Below are positions 1 through 9,224 of a stretch of DNA of 64,000 bases, piece by piece (within the stretch, counting starts at the first letter, position 1; every line of letters starts with the position of its first letter). The notes below the pieces were generated by a model that did no database searches, was not told the DNA's origin, and saw nothing but the letters and a program-made list of their open reading frames with translations. The translations under genes were made by a program, and so were the position numbers. Origin of the DNA: Sphaerochaeta pleomorpha str. Grapes (lineage in GTDB: Bacteria; Spirochaetota; Spirochaetia; Sphaerochaetales; Sphaerochaetaceae); NCBI RefSeq assembly GCF_000236685.1, contig NC_016633.1:2728001-2792000 (forward strand), in the 5' to 3' direction.

Positions 1-2
1 AA

Positions 3-704
3 AAGGATGTGGTTTGGGCTTATCTGGATGAAGATGTGGCCAAGACCCTCAAGGGGGAACTTCCCCAAGGGCTTGAGATTGTCGAGAATACCCTAGCTGA
101 AGACCATGGCCGTGACTACCTTGAGTTTTGCTATGCTGTGAGCCAAGGCAATGATGAGAATCAGGTTGAAACCGTCGTAGAATTTGCCAAAGACCTTATC
201 AGTGCCGAGGAAATGGTAAACCTGGAGAGTAAACTGCAGGAAACCAGATCCATCATGATGCAAAACGGAGAGAACCTTGCCAAAGGTCTGGCTCCCTCCC
301 AGCGGGCGGCTTTCTGGAAAGACATGCAGAAAATGGTCACAAGGACCCTGGTCCTGTTTGCTGCCGGTATTGTCTATGCCTTTATCCCGAATGTTGTATT
401 CTGGGGAAAGGTTACCGCAGCCTCTGCCGTTGCCCTCGCAGCAGGTGTAGTTGCAAGCTCAATCATGTCGCTCTGGCGATATTACCAGTTCGGGGGAAAC
501 CTTGACGAGTCATTCAATGAATGGCTCATGACCGTTACAACCGAACCCGAGGTTTCGTTCGCAATGGCTTCAAGTATGCTTGCGGTGGGAAAAACACTCA
601 AGAGAGGCCCTGTGGTAACCGGAATAGTCATTTGCGTGTTTGCCCTTTACAATATTATAGACATGGTGAAGCCTATGCTGAAGGAGTATAATTTCACCGT
701 TTAG
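3..704 (+). CDS. Hypothetical membrane protein, 5' end cut by window edge
   Basis: I do not recognise a family. The open frame runs to the window edge with no stop. The first possible start, a GTG at position 9, has no properly spaced ribosome site, so the true start probably lies upstream. The N-terminal half is acidic and soluble. Residues from about 115 to 160 are hydrophobic, with one or two membrane spans, and another span lies near residue 205, so the C-terminal half looks membrane-embedded. A hairpin about 10 bp after the stop probably ends its transcript before pepT. No function is assigned. Confidence 0.6.
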   Translation, partial: KDVVWAYLDEDVAKTLKGELPQGLEIVENTLAEDHGRDYLEFCYAVSQGNDENQVETVVEFAKDLISAEEMVNLESKLQETRSIMMQNGENLAKGLAPSQRAAFWKDMQKMVTRTLVLFAAGIVYAFIPNVVFWGKVTAASAVALAAGVVASSIMSLWRYYQFGGNLDESFNEWLMTVTTEPEVSFAMASSMLAVGKTLKRGPVVTGIVICVFALYNIIDMVKPMLKEYNFTV

Positions 705-713
705 AAATGTTTT

Positions 714-741
714 TGCCGGAGTACTTCATCGGTACCCGGCA
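714..741 (+). terminator. Hairpin after the first gene, probable terminator
   Basis: The arms TGCCGG-a-GTAC and GTAC-CCGGCA form a stem of about 10 bp with one bulge around a 7-nt loop. It lies 10 bp after the stop codon and a run of T precedes it. The T-tract on the 3' side is weak, so termination is probable rather than certain. Confidence 0.5.
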
Positions 742-751
742 TATTTGCAGG

Positions 752-780
752 TTGCTCTCCCCCTTGGTTTGTGAAATAAT
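752..780 (+). promoter_or_regulatory. Candidate pepT promoter
   Basis: TTGCTC (752-757) and AATAAT (775-780) are separated by 17 bp and lie about 40 bp ahead of pepT. The -35 box is weak, so this is only a candidate. Confidence 0.35.
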
Positions 781-819
781 GATTCCATTGGAAATAAAGG
801 TTTCTAAGGAGATACTTCA

Positions 820-2064
820 ATGGAAAACATGTTATCTAAAGACATTCTTGAAAGGTTTTTGCGATACGCAGTAATTGATACAATGAGCAATGAGAGTCTT
901 GCATCCGAGAGACATCCTTCTACCGATATTCAGTGGGATCTTCTGCATTTGATCGAATCGGAATTGGCGGGGTTTGGCATCAAGGACATTGTGGAGGATG
1001 AGAACGGGGTGGTTGTCGCCCATATACCTTCAAATCTCGACCATGTTGTCCCCACCATAGGATTTATGGCCCATGTAGATACTGCCGACGATGTCATGGG
1101 AAATGGGGTTAAGCCCCGGGTCATCGAATCGTATGCGGGTGGTGACATCAAACTCAATGATGAATTCTCAATCCTTGCCGAAGAGAATAAGGAATTGGCA
1201 AACTATGTCGGGGAAAAGCTTATCGTAACCGATGGCACCACGTTGCTTGGTAGTGATGACAAAGCTGGAGTCGCCGAGATAATGGCAGTTGCCAACATTC
1301 TCTGTTCCGATCCGACAATCAAGCATGGTGAAATCGAGTTGATTTTTACCAGTGACGAGGAAACCGGTGCTGGCATGGATCATTTTCCCTATGACAAGAT
1401 CCGCTGTGAATATTGCTATACCATCGATGGGGGCAAGCGCTACGAGATTGAGGCAGAATGTTTCAATGCCGCCACAGTCAAGGTGCATTTCTCGGGGGTC
1501 AGCTATCATCTTGGAGCTGCAAGGGGTCGGTTGGTAAACGCCCTTACCATGGCTTCTTTTTTTGTGAATGCCCTTCCCCAGGCAGAAAGTCCTGAAGCCA
1601 CCGATGGTCGATATGGCTATTACTGTGCCCAGACAATAAACGGCAATGCCACCGAGATTGACCTCACCCTCTATCTCAGGGATTTTGAACTTCCTGTCCT
1701 GGACCGGAGAATCGATGCTTTAAAAGATTTGGCAAAAGCTACCGAGGCCCTGTATCCGAACGGGAAAGTAACCGTAAACGCAAAGCATATCTATTACAAT
1801 ATGATTTTCGCTGCCAAGGAAAAGCCCTTTGCCATGGAAGCACTCTATAAGGCCGGGGAACGACTGGGGATGAAGCTTGACGAACAGTTGATCCGCGGAG
1901 GCACGGATGGGGCAAGAATGGCAAACGAGAGGAAAATACCTTGCCCGAATATTTTCACCGGTGGCCATAACCTGCACTCAAGGTTTGAGTGGGCAGCTCT
2001 CCCTGCCATGACCGATAGTGCTTTGTTGGTATTGGAACTGGTAAAAATCGGTGCCGAGGCATGA
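820..2064 (+). CDS. pepT: Peptidase T (tripeptide aminopeptidase, M20B)
   Basis: A cytoplasmic di-zinc aminopeptidase that removes the N-terminal residue from tripeptides. The 414 residues match the usual PepT length. Visible metal and catalytic motifs are the His-x-Asp pair at H85/D87, the GSDDKAG motif with bridging D146, and the SDEE motif with E180 as catalytic base and E181 as ligand. The GGTDGARM motif comes late in the protein. The start is fixed by AAGGAGA, 7 bp upstream of ATG. The next gene overlaps its stop by 4 bp, so the two are probably co-transcribed. The family call is firm, though substrate range is not shown by sequence. Confidence 0.95.
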   Translation: MENMLSKDILERFLRYAVIDTMSNESLASERHPSTDIQWDLLHLIESELAGFGIKDIVEDENGVVVAHIPSNLDHVVPTIGFMAHVDTADDVMGNGVKPRVIESYAGGDIKLNDEFSILAEENKELANYVGEKLIVTDGTTLLGSDDKAGVAEIMAVANILCSDPTIKHGEIELIFTSDEETGAGMDHFPYDKIRCEYCYTIDGGKRYEIEAECFNAATVKVHFSGVSYHLGAARGRLVNALTMASFFVNALPQAESPEATDGRYGYYCAQTINGNATEIDLTLYLRDFELPVLDRRIDALKDLAKATEALYPNGKVTVNAKHIYYNMIFAAKEKPFAMEALYKAGERLGMKLDEQLIRGGTDGARMANERKIPCPNIFTGGHNLHSRFEWAALPAMTDSALLVLELVKIGAEA

Positions 2065-3119
2065 AAAAATTCTCTTCCTTGTTGCTAGTCTTCGTTGCCT
2101 GCCTCCCGCTCTTCAGTGCCGAGGCAAGGATTTTTACACGGCTTTCACCGGCAGATTCCCAGACAACAATCGGGGTTCTCGTGGGAGAAGCAGTGCAACT
2201 AGCAACAGAAGAGAGTTTTTTGCCACGTCTTCCCTATCCTCTGGAGGACGACCTTGTCGTTACAATCGGTCCGCTCTCGGTAACCGAGAGCTTTGAAGTC
2301 AGCTGTTCCTTGGAATTCTCGTTTCAGGGAAAAATCCTGGAACAAAGGCTTCATGGGCTGGGTAAGGATGCGGCTTCTTTGAAAAAGAATCTGCAACAAG
2401 CCCTGTTTGAACAGCTTCGTTATGATGCGTTGACCCTCCTTCCCCCCCCTGATGGTTTGAAACTGGATTATTGCTATCGGTCAAGCTACTCTTCCTTTCT
2501 TCCCTCTTCACAGGATTTGCACAGGGGGGATTATGTTGCCGTAGTCGATACGCACGGGACAAAAACAGGGGTTCTGGTAGCTGACAATCTCATCGAAGGG
2601 GAGAAACCTTTAGTAAGGTTTCTTCCTTTGTATGGGAAAACCCTGCTCCCTGGGATGAAGCTGGAGAAACTGGCAGGAAAGACTCTTGCCTTGGCTTTGC
2701 CGGTTTCCTATCGTGACAATCTGTTTGGTCTTGGAATCGAGGGGGTCTATTCCCAGGATGTTGGGCTCCATCCTTTTCTCTTTTCCCTGAAAGGCTCTGC
2801 TTTTTATCGGTTCGATGATTCTTTGGCCTTTATGGCTCTCGCTGGTTTTGAAGTCCACCTGCCTTTGTCCCTGGTATTCGGGGCAACGGGTAGAATGCTC
2901 TCTGGCAGTGCCCTGGTGGCCTCTTGTAGGGTAGGGTTGGGTTTTTCCACTACCGAGGCGGATCTATTGTTCGGGAGTGAAGCCGAATTGGCGTACCGCT
3001 ATCACCTAAGCTCGGCTTGGGCCTTGCAACTGGGAATCTTGAGTAAAAACTGGTCATTATCGGAAGCGAAATATGATGCGGGACTTTCCCTAATTCTCAC
3101 AACGGCGTACACTTGGTGA
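2061..3119 (+). CDS. Secreted hypothetical protein, possible outer-membrane protein
   Basis: No family is recognised. It starts at an ATG overlapping the pepT stop (ATGA). Residues 1-22 form a clear signal peptide ending near FSAEA. The remaining 330 residues are rich in alternating hydrophobic and aromatic residues, and the last 150 have strand-like patterns ending in TTAYTW. A terminal aromatic residue is typical of outer-membrane barrel proteins. It sits directly ahead of an LPP20-type lipoprotein with a small overlap, which suggests a cell-envelope pair. The barrel idea is inference. Confidence 0.7.
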   Translation: MKKFSSLLLVFVACLPLFSAEARIFTRLSPADSQTTIGVLVGEAVQLATEESFLPRLPYPLEDDLVVTIGPLSVTESFEVSCSLEFSFQGKILEQRLHGLGKDAASLKKNLQQALFEQLRYDALTLLPPPDGLKLDYCYRSSYSSFLPSSQDLHRGDYVAVVDTHGTKTGVLVADNLIEGEKPLVRFLPLYGKTLLPGMKLEKLAGKTLALALPVSYRDNLFGLGIEGVYSQDVGLHPFLFSLKGSAFYRFDDSLAFMALAGFEVHLPLSLVFGATGRMLSGSALVASCRVGLGFSTTEADLLFGSEAELAYRYHLSSAWALQLGILSKNWSLSEAKYDAGLSLILTTAYTW

Positions 3120-3124
3120 TACCT

Positions 3125-4552
3125 ATGAAACAGACACATGCTGAAAAGAAAGCAAAGGGAAGAAACGTATTTCTGGCACTTGCCATGGTTTTCCTCCTCT
3201 TGGTGCTCGCTTCCTGCTCCTCAATCTCAAACCTCGTACGCTCTTCTGTCGAAGGGGTCCCCTCCTGGGTGTACCAGCCGGAGGCGAAAGTAAACCAGAT
3301 TGTTTTTGTCGGAAAGGGAAATGCGAATGTTATGTTCAACGCGCGGCTCATTGCCTACGAAGACATACTCAACCAGCTTTCCACGTTTGTAGGGGAAGAT
3401 GTACTTGAAGCCTATTACCGTGAATTGACTACCACCGATTCTATTGTCGACCTTGGCTTGAAAATTACACATGAATATGAAAAAGTAGACCAGAATGGGT
3501 CAAATGCCTATCTCATGGCTACCGCCGAAACAGCTAAAATCGTTTCGAAACGAACAGATGTTTTCAATGCAATGTTGGAACGCGATTCTGCCATAGCCGG
3601 TTTTATTGCGGATGCCGAGACTGCCTATCGATCAAACAAAGACGTCGAAGCTGTCAGACTCTATCTCCAGGCAGCTGCAGAATCTTCTACGGGCTTGGTC
3701 TCTGACAAGAAATACGAAGTGGATGCGTTGCTTGAGAAAGCGGAGTCGATTATTGCCTCGATGCGGTTTTCCATCGCAAAATCGGACAGTAGCAAGGCAA
3801 CCTGTACTGTCTATCTGAGAAGAAAAAGCAGGTTGCTATCCCCCAAGGTGTCGAATGCCCCCATCAAGGCAAGCTTTTCGGCACGCAATAGCCTGGGGCG
3901 CAATTATACCGACAGTCTTTTATTCAATACTGCAGCCAACGGATATATTACCTTTCTTCCCTACAACAAAGGGATAGCAGGAAGTGGTACCATCATTTTC
4001 GGTATTGACCTTGATGACTCTCTCTCATTTCTGCAAGAGGTGCTGACTTCTGAACAGATGCAGAGACTCAAGGATGTGATTTTGGAGAATCGTGTCAGTT
4101 TTGCCTATTCCCTTGTTTCCCCGTTGCAGGCATCCGGAATCTTTGCCGATATCCATGAATACTCATCCCAGGGAGAGCTTCTCCCTTCCCATGTTGCAAC
4201 TGAAGCAATGTGCAATGAATTTTCCATTGACTCAATCTATGTAGAACCTACCTATGTTGTTTCATCTGAGGGTAAAGAGTTGATTTCCGAGATTGGGAAA
4301 CTTGGCAAGGATGCCAAATTTTTCATGTTGGGAAGGGTAGGGGTAGTCGACGAGCAGCTATTTGGCCAGAAAAACACCGTGGTTGTTTCTGGCACCGTGC
4401 AGCTATGGAATCTTGAATCGGGAAAAATCCTTGGGGATACCTTGGATATTGAGGCAGTGGCCTTCGATAATGATCTCTCAAAGGCCCGCGACGAGGCTTT
4501 TCGAAAATTCGGAATGATCTCCTCGTATCTTCTCTCCCAGTATCTTTTCTGA
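3125..4552 (+). CDS. LPP20-family lipoprotein
   Basis: A lipoprotein of the LPP20 type, a family of outer-membrane lipoproteins of unknown role. The N terminus is basic, followed by a hydrophobic stretch and the lipobox LASC. The mature part begins with the family-typical PSWVYQPE and FVGKG segments near residue 45. The C-terminal half may be a second domain. ATG at 3125 is chosen because the basic signal region begins there; TTG at 3113 or GTG at 3116, the latter in a GTGA overlap with the previous stop, are alternatives. It ends 1 bp from the convergent glycerophosphodiesterase gene with no terminator between them. Confidence 0.75.
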   Translation: MKQTHAEKKAKGRNVFLALAMVFLLLVLASCSSISNLVRSSVEGVPSWVYQPEAKVNQIVFVGKGNANVMFNARLIAYEDILNQLSTFVGEDVLEAYYRELTTTDSIVDLGLKITHEYEKVDQNGSNAYLMATAETAKIVSKRTDVFNAMLERDSAIAGFIADAETAYRSNKDVEAVRLYLQAAAESSTGLVSDKKYEVDALLEKAESIIASMRFSIAKSDSSKATCTVYLRRKSRLLSPKVSNAPIKASFSARNSLGRNYTDSLLFNTAANGYITFLPYNKGIAGSGTIIFGIDLDDSLSFLQEVLTSEQMQRLKDVILENRVSFAYSLVSPLQASGIFADIHEYSSQGELLPSHVATEAMCNEFSIDSIYVEPTYVVSSEGKELISEIGKLGKDAKFFMLGRVGVVDEQLFGQKNTVVVSGTVQLWNLESGKILGDTLDIEAVAFDNDLSKARDEAFRKFGMISSYLLSQYLF

Positions 4553-4553
4553 A

Positions 4554-5333
4554 TCAACCTCTTTTATATTGTTTGACCAGATTAAGCAGGTCGCCAGGAT
4601 TGTTGCTTATGATTCCCTCGACTCCGAGTTCCAATAGGGCTTTTGCCTCATCTTTTGAATTTATTGTCCAAGTACAAATCGGGTAGCCTTTCTTTTCGTG
4701 GAATTTATGCATGGTTTCTTTTGAAACCTGTTGTTTGTCTGGCTTAAGGTATGAGCAGCGGGCGATATGCCGTCCCCACCCATGGCGGAATACCTTGGGA
4801 ACTCCTTTCCCCTCATCATAAATTACTGCAGAAGGCAAGGCATGGTGGGTCAATCGGTTGAACCTCAAAATTGAAAAAGGGTTGAACGAACTGATCATGC
4901 AATGCTTTTCCAGATTGTAGGCACAGATGGTGTCCCAGGTCTTCTGTTCAAGCCCGATATTCTTTGTATTGGAGGCCTTCAGTTCGATATCATAGTAGAG
5001 TTTGTCACCACAAATCTGGAACACCTCGGAAAGCAACGGTATTTGCTCACCTGCATACTCCATTCCTTTATGACTTCCCACATCGAGCTTACGCAATTCC
5101 TCAAAGGTCAGTTCCTCGACAATGACATCCTTTCCACTTACTCGTTTGAGGTTTGAGTCATGCACCACAACCAATTCTCCTGTTTTGCAGAGATGTACAT
5201 CAAGCTCGACACCAGGAATGCCTTTCTCTACACACAGCGAAAATGCAGGCAACGTATTTTCCGGGGCAATCTCGGAATATCCTCGGTGACCGAATAACAT
5301 CGGCTTGTTAGTTTTTTCAAAAAAAGGTCTCAT
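4554..5333 (-). CDS. Glycerophosphodiester phosphodiesterase
   Basis: It hydrolyses deacylated phospholipid headgroups to glycerol 3-phosphate and an alcohol. GDPD-family landmarks are H16-R17 in the HRG motif, E25-N26 in PENT, E43 and D45 in ELDVHL, and catalytic H58 in VVHD. The C-terminal barrel strands end in the typical WTIN and GVEGIISNNP segments. There is no signal peptide, so it resembles the cytoplasmic UgpQ type rather than periplasmic GlpQ. An AAGGAG site precedes the ATG. It lies 11 bp downstream of nfo on the same strand, so the two probably share a transcript. A glycerol kinase gene lies 9 kb away. Confidence 0.9.
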   Translation of the reverse strand: MRPFFEKTNKPMLFGHRGYSEIAPENTLPAFSLCVEKGIPGVELDVHLCKTGELVVVHDSNLKRVSGKDVIVEELTFEELRKLDVGSHKGMEYAGEQIPLLSEVFQICGDKLYYDIELKASNTKNIGLEQKTWDTICAYNLEKHCMISSFNPFSILRFNRLTHHALPSAVIYDEGKGVPKVFRHGWGRHIARCSYLKPDKQQVSKETMHKFHEKKGYPICTWTINSKDEAKALLELGVEGIISNNPGDLLNLVKQYKRG

Positions 5334-5344
5334 GCAGGACTCCT

Positions 5345-6184
5345 TTAGGAATATGACTTCAATAACGCTATTTCACTCGCATAGCAGCTGCTATCGGGCG
5401 TTTCCAGAATAAGGGGGATGCCAGAAAAACGCGGGTCCTTGCAGATGAAGGAAAAACAATCCAATCCGATAGAGCCTTTTCCAAGGCTTGCATGCCTGTC
5501 CACATGGCTGCCGAGTGCTGATTTTGCATCGTTTAGATGCATCCCCATGAGCTTTTCGAAACCGATGGTTTTCGAAAAATTGTCCATCGTAGCCGAGAAG
5601 GTATCCAGTGTCCTGATATCATACCCTGCAGCAAAGATATGGCAGGTGTCGATGCACACCCCCAGCCGGTCCCTGTATTTGCAAAGATGCAGGATTTCTT
5701 CGATTTCCTCAAACGTTGAACCAACGCTGGTTCCTTGGCCTGCCGTTGTCTCAAGGACTGCGAATACCGAATCCACTTGCTGGAGGGCTTCGTCCAAGGA
5801 CTTTGCAACAAGGCGAAGGCAAGTCTGGCGGTCACTTTTGTCTACTGCAGAGCCTGGATGGAAATTGAGTTTGTCCAGACCAAGCAGGACAACACGGTTC
5901 AACTCGTCAATAAAAGCATCGAGGCTTTGCTCTCGTTTGTACTGATCGGGGTTTCCCAGATTGATAAGGTAACTGTCATGCGGGAGAATCTGGTGTTTTG
6001 TATAGCCGAGTGAGGAGCAGGTTTCTTTGAATAGGGAAGCCTGTTCTTCTTCGATGGGCTTCGAGACCCATTGTCGTTGGTTCTTTGTAAACATCGCGAA
6101 AGCTGTCGCGTCAAGCTCTTTGGCCTGGAGTGCAGCCTGTTCCAACCCTCCGGCAATACTGGTGTGGGCACCTACATACAACAT
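5345..6184 (-). CDS. nfo: Endonuclease IV (AP endonuclease)
   Basis: It cleaves the backbone 5' to abasic sites in base-excision repair, using three zinc ions. The metal-binding motifs of the Nfo barrel appear in order: NFHPGS, AVLETTAGQG, CIDTCH, MHLNDAK, SHVDRHASLGKG and LILETPD. An open frame extends 13 codons further upstream, but the family begins at the equivalent of MLYVGAH, giving 279 residues, the usual length. The longer start would also run into the divergent peptidase gene, so 6184 is chosen. A glycerophosphodiesterase gene follows after 11 bp. Confidence 0.94.
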   Translation of the reverse strand: MLYVGAHTSIAGGLEQAALQAKELDATAFAMFTKNQRQWVSKPIEEEQASLFKETCSSLGYTKHQILPHDSYLINLGNPDQYKREQSLDAFIDELNRVVLLGLDKLNFHPGSAVDKSDRQTCLRLVAKSLDEALQQVDSVFAVLETTAGQGTSVGSTFEEIEEILHLCKYRDRLGVCIDTCHIFAAGYDIRTLDTFSATMDNFSKTIGFEKLMGMHLNDAKSALGSHVDRHASLGKGSIGLDCFSFICKDPRFSGIPLILETPDSSCYASEIALLKSYS

Positions 6185-6269
6185 GCAAAAAAGGTAGCCT
6201 TTCAGACGAGGGTTGTCAATCACCGTAAGTCATGATACTGTTGCTTCTTACAATAGGAGCAACAGTAAC

Positions 6270-9224
6270 ATGGGTGCAACACAGTGGTCTTTGGGAAGCA
6301 TAGTATCTGGGTTTGAACTGGTGGAAATTACTACACTGGAAGATTATAAGGCAACAGGATATCTTTTTCGGCATATTGCGACCAAAATGGAAGTATATCA
6401 AGTCGTAAACGATGATACCGAGTTGTTTTTTGGATATGTTTTCAGAACGACCCCCAGCAACGATTACGGGATTGCCCATATTCTTGAACACAGTGTTTTG
6501 GCCGGATCAAAAAAATATCCGGTACGCGATCCTTTCATGACCCTTTTGAAGGGAAGTACCAACACATACATGAATGCGATGACCTATCCTGACAAGACAC
6601 TCTATCCTGCTGCAAGTCCCTTGCGTGAAGATTTCGAGAACCTCTTCAGTGTCTATTCAGATGCAGTGTTTGCCCCCTTGCTTCGTGAGGAAACCTTCCA
6701 GCAGGAAGGGGTTCGACTTGTCTGCGACGAGGATAGCTGTCATTTTGAAGGAGTGGTCTACAATGAAATGCTTGGAGACGGCGGAGACCATGACAGCATT
6801 GTCGGAAGACAGAGTGTCAGGGCTCTTTTCCCCGATACGCTCTATAGCTATGAATCGGGAGGAATTCCTGAGGAAATCATCAAGCTCGACTACCAGCAAT
6901 TCCTTTCATTCTACGGAAAATTCTATCATCCCTCCAATTGCAGGCTCTTTCTTTACGGGAAACTTGAAGTTGGGGAAAAGCTGGAGTATCTGGATAATGA
7001 ATACCTGAGAACATCAGGAATGATAAAAGTCGATGAGATCCCTCCCTGTGCACAGAGTTGGTCTGCTCCAAGGAAATCTACGTTTACCAGTCCCGTTGAA
7101 GAAGGGGAAGGTGAGGAAAACTCCTCGGTTGTGCTTTCCTGGGCAACGTCCGAAATCAGCGACCCCTTGGAAATCGTTACCTTGTCAACGCTGGTTGATA
7201 TCCTGCTTGGCAACCCAGGATCTCCCCTTTACAAAGCTTTGCTTGATACCAAGCTTGGCCTCGATGTCTCCCCCGAGAGCGGTATGAGTGCCGATTTTAG
7301 GCAAATGCCTTTTGTCGTCGGGTTCAAGGGGATCAAGCAGGAAAAGGCTGATGAAGCCGAAGCCTGTATCCTTGCCGAAATCAAGAAACTCGTAACTAAG
7401 GGCATCGACCGTGAGGTTATAGACGCCTGTATGAAACGAGCACGGTTCAAACTGCAGGAAATACCTGGCGGAGTCCCTTTGGGAATCCGTGCCCTATTAC
7501 GTTCCCTCCGTGGTTGGATGATGGGCTTGAGCCCCTCTTCTTCAATCGGTATCTCAAAACCCCTCGAGGCTTTGGAGAACGCACTCAAAGAAGACAGCAG
7601 GTATTTCGAAAATTGGATGCAAATCCATTTGTTGGACAACCCTCACCGTTGTCTGGTCACCGTTGTCCCTGACAAGGAGCACCAGAAAAGGCAGTTGAGT
7701 GCCATTGCCAAATATGCCAAACAGCAGTATGACGCACTTGGCAAAAAAGGATTGAAAACCCTAGCCGAACAAAATGCACATTTTTTGCAATTCGAACAGG
7801 ATGGTGATACGCCGGAAACGCTTGCAACCGTTCCCCGTCTGCATCTGGAAGACCTTCCCAAGGAAATCAAGACCAATACCTATGAGCATCTTATGCTATC
7901 TGGCAGGGATCTCTTTTTCCGTCCCCTGTTCTGCAACGGGATTGTCTATATCGATCTTGCAATCCAGCTTGAGGATTTGAGTGAGCGCGAGCTTATGCTT
8001 ATGCCTCTGTATCTCAGGTTGGTCCAGATGACAGGCCTTGGAGACCTTACCTATCCGCAGGTAGCCAATATCCTGCGCCACCTTACCGGTGACTTTAGCA
8101 TGTACCTTGAAAGCGGATCGTCCCTAGACGGTTCTTTTGACCGTATCATGGTACTTTCCCGTACCAAAACCTTGGTTGAGGATTTTCCCGAGGCGATGAA
8201 GTTTATCGGGAACTTGCTCCAGAATGCCAACGTCGGTGACCAGGAGCGTATCACGGCAGCCCTTTCTGATTTGAAAACAGATTATGTGGACAATGTCACC
8301 TACAATGCACATAGTTTTGCCGCTTTGGCTGCTGCCTCGGTAATGAATACCGTACAGCATGAAGGTGAAGTGCTTTCAGGACTTCACCAGTGGTTCTTCC
8401 TGCGGACTATTACCGACGACCAGATTCCCTCGCTCGCTGAGGAATTGCTCTCCTTGCAGAAAGTGCTTTCGAACCGGAATAGATATTCACTTCACTTGAC
8501 CTGTGATGAGCAATATTATAAGAAGTTGACCAAAACCCTTGAAAAATTCCTGGAGAAATTCCCGGAAGGCGAAGTTCCTGTCCCACGCAAACGCACGTAT
8601 GGGGATGTAGTAGAGAGCGAACCCCATTCGGTTGCCTTGTACCGGTTACCTTCCACGGTCAGTTATTGTGCCTATGTCATGAAAAGCAGTCCCTGTGGTT
8701 CTGCCCTTCAGGCAGCCCAGGTACTGCTAGGTCAGATTCTGAGCGGAAATGAATTATGGGAAGTTGTCCGCGGACAAGGTGGTGCCTACGGGGTGTCTGC
8801 CCATGCCGATGTAACAGAACAGTTGTTCCTGTTCACTTCCTACCGGGACCCCCGCATCGCTGGGACTTTGTCTGATTTCAAGAAAGTGCTGGAAACCTAT
8901 ACTGATAAGGAAATTGACTGGAAACATATTGAAAACGCCCTGATCTCTACCGTTGGTGAGGATTTGAAGCCGCTTTCTCCTTCCCAGGAAGCCATCCTGT
9001 CCTTTAGAAGGATTCTTTACAATATAACGGATGAGTTCCGGTCCAAGAGACGAACCCAGCTTCTTTCAATCACGGCACAGGATCTCAATGAAGGGGCAAA
9101 GGCCTTGATTGAAAATGCAGGGGAAAAGGATTCGTTTGTGGCTTTGGCAGGTGGGCAGCTTATTTCGACCGAGAAGGATAAAAACCCTATTCTCGATCGC
9201 CCTTCTGTACGGTTGCCCCTGTAG
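6270..9224 (+). CDS. M16C metallopeptidase (presequence-protease type)
   Basis: A large insulinase-family zinc peptidase of 984 residues, the size of PreP/Cym1 proteins, which degrade short unstructured peptides inside a two-half chamber. The inverted zinc motif HILEH lies at H70-E73-H74, and the downstream ligand lies in the EGVVYNEM region. The C-terminal inactive half has the expected GGAYG segment near residue 835. ATG at 6270 is chosen because AGGAG lies 10 bp upstream; the TTG-initiated frame at 6213 has no ribosome site. No signal peptide is seen. Its last 38 bp overlap the end of the opposing gene. Confidence 0.9.
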   Translation: MGATQWSLGSIVSGFELVEITTLEDYKATGYLFRHIATKMEVYQVVNDDTELFFGYVFRTTPSNDYGIAHILEHSVLAGSKKYPVRDPFMTLLKGSTNTYMNAMTYPDKTLYPAASPLREDFENLFSVYSDAVFAPLLREETFQQEGVRLVCDEDSCHFEGVVYNEMLGDGGDHDSIVGRQSVRALFPDTLYSYESGGIPEEIIKLDYQQFLSFYGKFYHPSNCRLFLYGKLEVGEKLEYLDNEYLRTSGMIKVDEIPPCAQSWSAPRKSTFTSPVEEGEGEENSSVVLSWATSEISDPLEIVTLSTLVDILLGNPGSPLYKALLDTKLGLDVSPESGMSADFRQMPFVVGFKGIKQEKADEAEACILAEIKKLVTKGIDREVIDACMKRARFKLQEIPGGVPLGIRALLRSLRGWMMGLSPSSSIGISKPLEALENALKEDSRYFENWMQIHLLDNPHRCLVTVVPDKEHQKRQLSAIAKYAKQQYDALGKKGLKTLAEQNAHFLQFEQDGDTPETLATVPRLHLEDLPKEIKTNTYEHLMLSGRDLFFRPLFCNGIVYIDLAIQLEDLSERELMLMPLYLRLVQMTGLGDLTYPQVANILRHLTGDFSMYLESGSSLDGSFDRIMVLSRTKTLVEDFPEAMKFIGNLLQNANVGDQERITAALSDLKTDYVDNVTYNAHSFAALAAASVMNTVQHEGEVLSGLHQWFFLRTITDDQIPSLAEELLSLQKVLSNRNRYSLHLTCDEQYYKKLTKTLEKFLEKFPEGEVPVPRKRTYGDVVESEPHSVALYRLPSTVSYCAYVMKSSPCGSALQAAQVLLGQILSGNELWEVVRGQGGAYGVSAHADVTEQLFLFTSYRDPRIAGTLSDFKKVLETYTDKEIDWKHIENALISTVGEDLKPLSPSQEAILSFRRILYNITDEFRSKRRTQLLSITAQDLNEGAKALIENAGEKDSFVALAGGQLISTEKDKNPILDRPSVRLPL

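Noticed and set aside
5418-5945. A 175-codon open frame antisense to nfo
   Set aside because: The opposite strand carries all metal motifs of endonuclease IV; this frame has none.
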